Shown: one piece after another, positions 5,719 to 6,120 of the stretch
Layout of the letters: each line of letters begins with the position of its first letter
Position numbering within the stretch: position 1 is the first letter of the stretch
Source of the DNA: Patulibacter sp.
GTDB taxonomy: Bacteria > Actinomycetota > Thermoleophilia > Solirubrobacterales > Solirubrobacteraceae
Length of the DNA stretch: 6,120 nucleotides
NCBI GenBank assembly: GCA_031119595.1
Contig: JAVHXX010000281.1
Span: forward strand, 1 to 6,120
Direction of reading: 5' to 3'
The notes under the pieces: generated by a model
Told to the model about the DNA's origin: nothing
Seen by the model: only the letters and a program-made list of their open reading frames with translations
The model's database searches: none
Position numbers and translations under genes: made by a program

Positions 5719-6120
5719 CTACTTGACGACGAGGTGCTTGCTGACCGGCGTCGCCTGGTTGCCCGCCGCGTCCGCGCCGGTCACGACGACGTCGTAGGAG
5801 CCCTTCGACGGCGCCTTGCCGAGCGCGAGCGTGGTCGAGCCGACGGCGACCGTCGCGCGCACCGGCGAACCGACGGTGACGATGCGCGTGCACCGCTTCG
5901 TCTTGCCCTTCTTCGGATGGGCGGGCTTCGCCACGCACGACGAGCCCTTCTTCACGCCGGGCGCGTGCTTCGTGATCGTGGCGACGACCTGGGCGGTCTC
6001 CGAGCTCGTGACGACGAGTGACAGCGACTTGGAGGACCCCTTTTTCTTGCCCTTGCCCGCCTTGCTCGTGGTGAGCCCGCCGAGGCTCAACGTCGGCGGG
6101 GTGGTGTCCCGCGTGGCGGG
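5719..6120 (-). CDS. C-terminal part of a secreted or surface protein with an Ig-like, Cys-paired terminal domain (5' end outside window)
   Basis: The frame is open from the right edge to a TAG at 5721-5719, giving the last 133 residues of a larger protein. It starts in a 'DTTPPTLSL' linker (residues 5-13), typical of junctions between Ig-like domains, then a Lys/Gly/Ser-rich stretch (19-31). The final domain (about 32-133) has alternating beta-strand patterning, two cysteines (62 and 77) around a Lys-rich loop that could form a disulfide outside the cytosol, and 'GADAAGNQA' (115-123) before the last strand. This arrangement recurs at the C-termini of large exported proteins in Thermoleophilia. 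Such domains are usually structural or adhesive, not catalytic; the main function lies upstream, out of view. The TTG at 6090 is an internal Leu, not a start. The gene converges on the GGDEF gene and is probably a separate unit. Confidence 0.75.
   Translation of the reverse strand, partial: PATRDTTPPTLSLGGLTTSKAGKGKKKGSSKSLSLVVTSSETAQVVATITKHAPGVKKGSSCVAKPAHPKKGKTKRCTRIVTVGSPVRATVAVGSTTLALGKAPSKGSYDVVVTGADAAGNQATPVSKHLVVK

Noticed and set aside
5719..6090. Reading the right-hand gene as a complete 123-residue protein starting at TTG 6090
   Set aside because: The frame is open to the window edge and the codons upstream read 'DTTPP', a typical inter-domain linker, so the gene continues outside.
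1..6120. CRISPR, tRNA, rRNA, insertion sequence, attachment site or replication origin
   Set aside because: No regularly spaced repeats, no tRNA cloverleaf or rRNA-like stretch, no transposase or integrase motifs and no DnaA-box cluster were seen by eye.

Overview
The window is a very GC-rich stretch of bacterial chromosome, densely coding, with G or C at nearly every third codon position. The best taxonomic clue is the gene fragment at the right end. Its C-terminal domain (paired cysteines around a Lys/Arg-rich loop, then a 'DAAGN' motif and a short final strand) follows a pattern I associate with secreted and surface proteins of deep-branching Actinobacteria, class Thermoleophilia (Solirubrobacter, Conexibacter and Patulibacter relatives). 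The lineage is inferred from pattern recognition, not shown by a marker gene. There is no tRNA, rRNA, CRISPR array, insertion sequence or phage gene.

Layout. The left third (about 1-1907) is a leftward cluster: a family 4 (GT-B) glycosyltransferase, 31 bases later a class I SAM-dependent methyltransferase, and possibly the first codons of a third gene running off the left edge. About 140 bases separate this cluster from a rightward gene for a family 2 (GT-A) glycosyltransferase with four C-terminal membrane helices. That divergent spacer holds two inverted repeats, a possible ECF-type promoter and a strong Shine-Dalgarno-like sequence. After a 182-base gap with a terminator-like repeat and a second palindrome comes the largest gene, a 732-residue membrane protein with two consecutive copies of a six-helix membrane block plus GGDEF domain. 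Both GGDEF domains keep the diguanylate cyclase active-site residues and both lack the product-inhibition site. It ends 66 bases from the convergent tail of a partial surface-protein gene, with GC-rich hairpins between them.

How the genes may fit together. The two glycosyltransferases and the methyltransferase suggest synthesis of a cell-surface or exported glycan: a membrane enzyme that probably loads sugar on a polyprenyl phosphate, a cytosolic enzyme that extends, and a methyltransferase that modifies the sugar or lipid intermediate. The GGDEF protein would make cyclic di-GMP, a second messenger that often controls exopolysaccharide, adhesion and motility, but here the link rests on adjacency alone. 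The duplicated membrane-GGDEF architecture is the most unusual item in the window.
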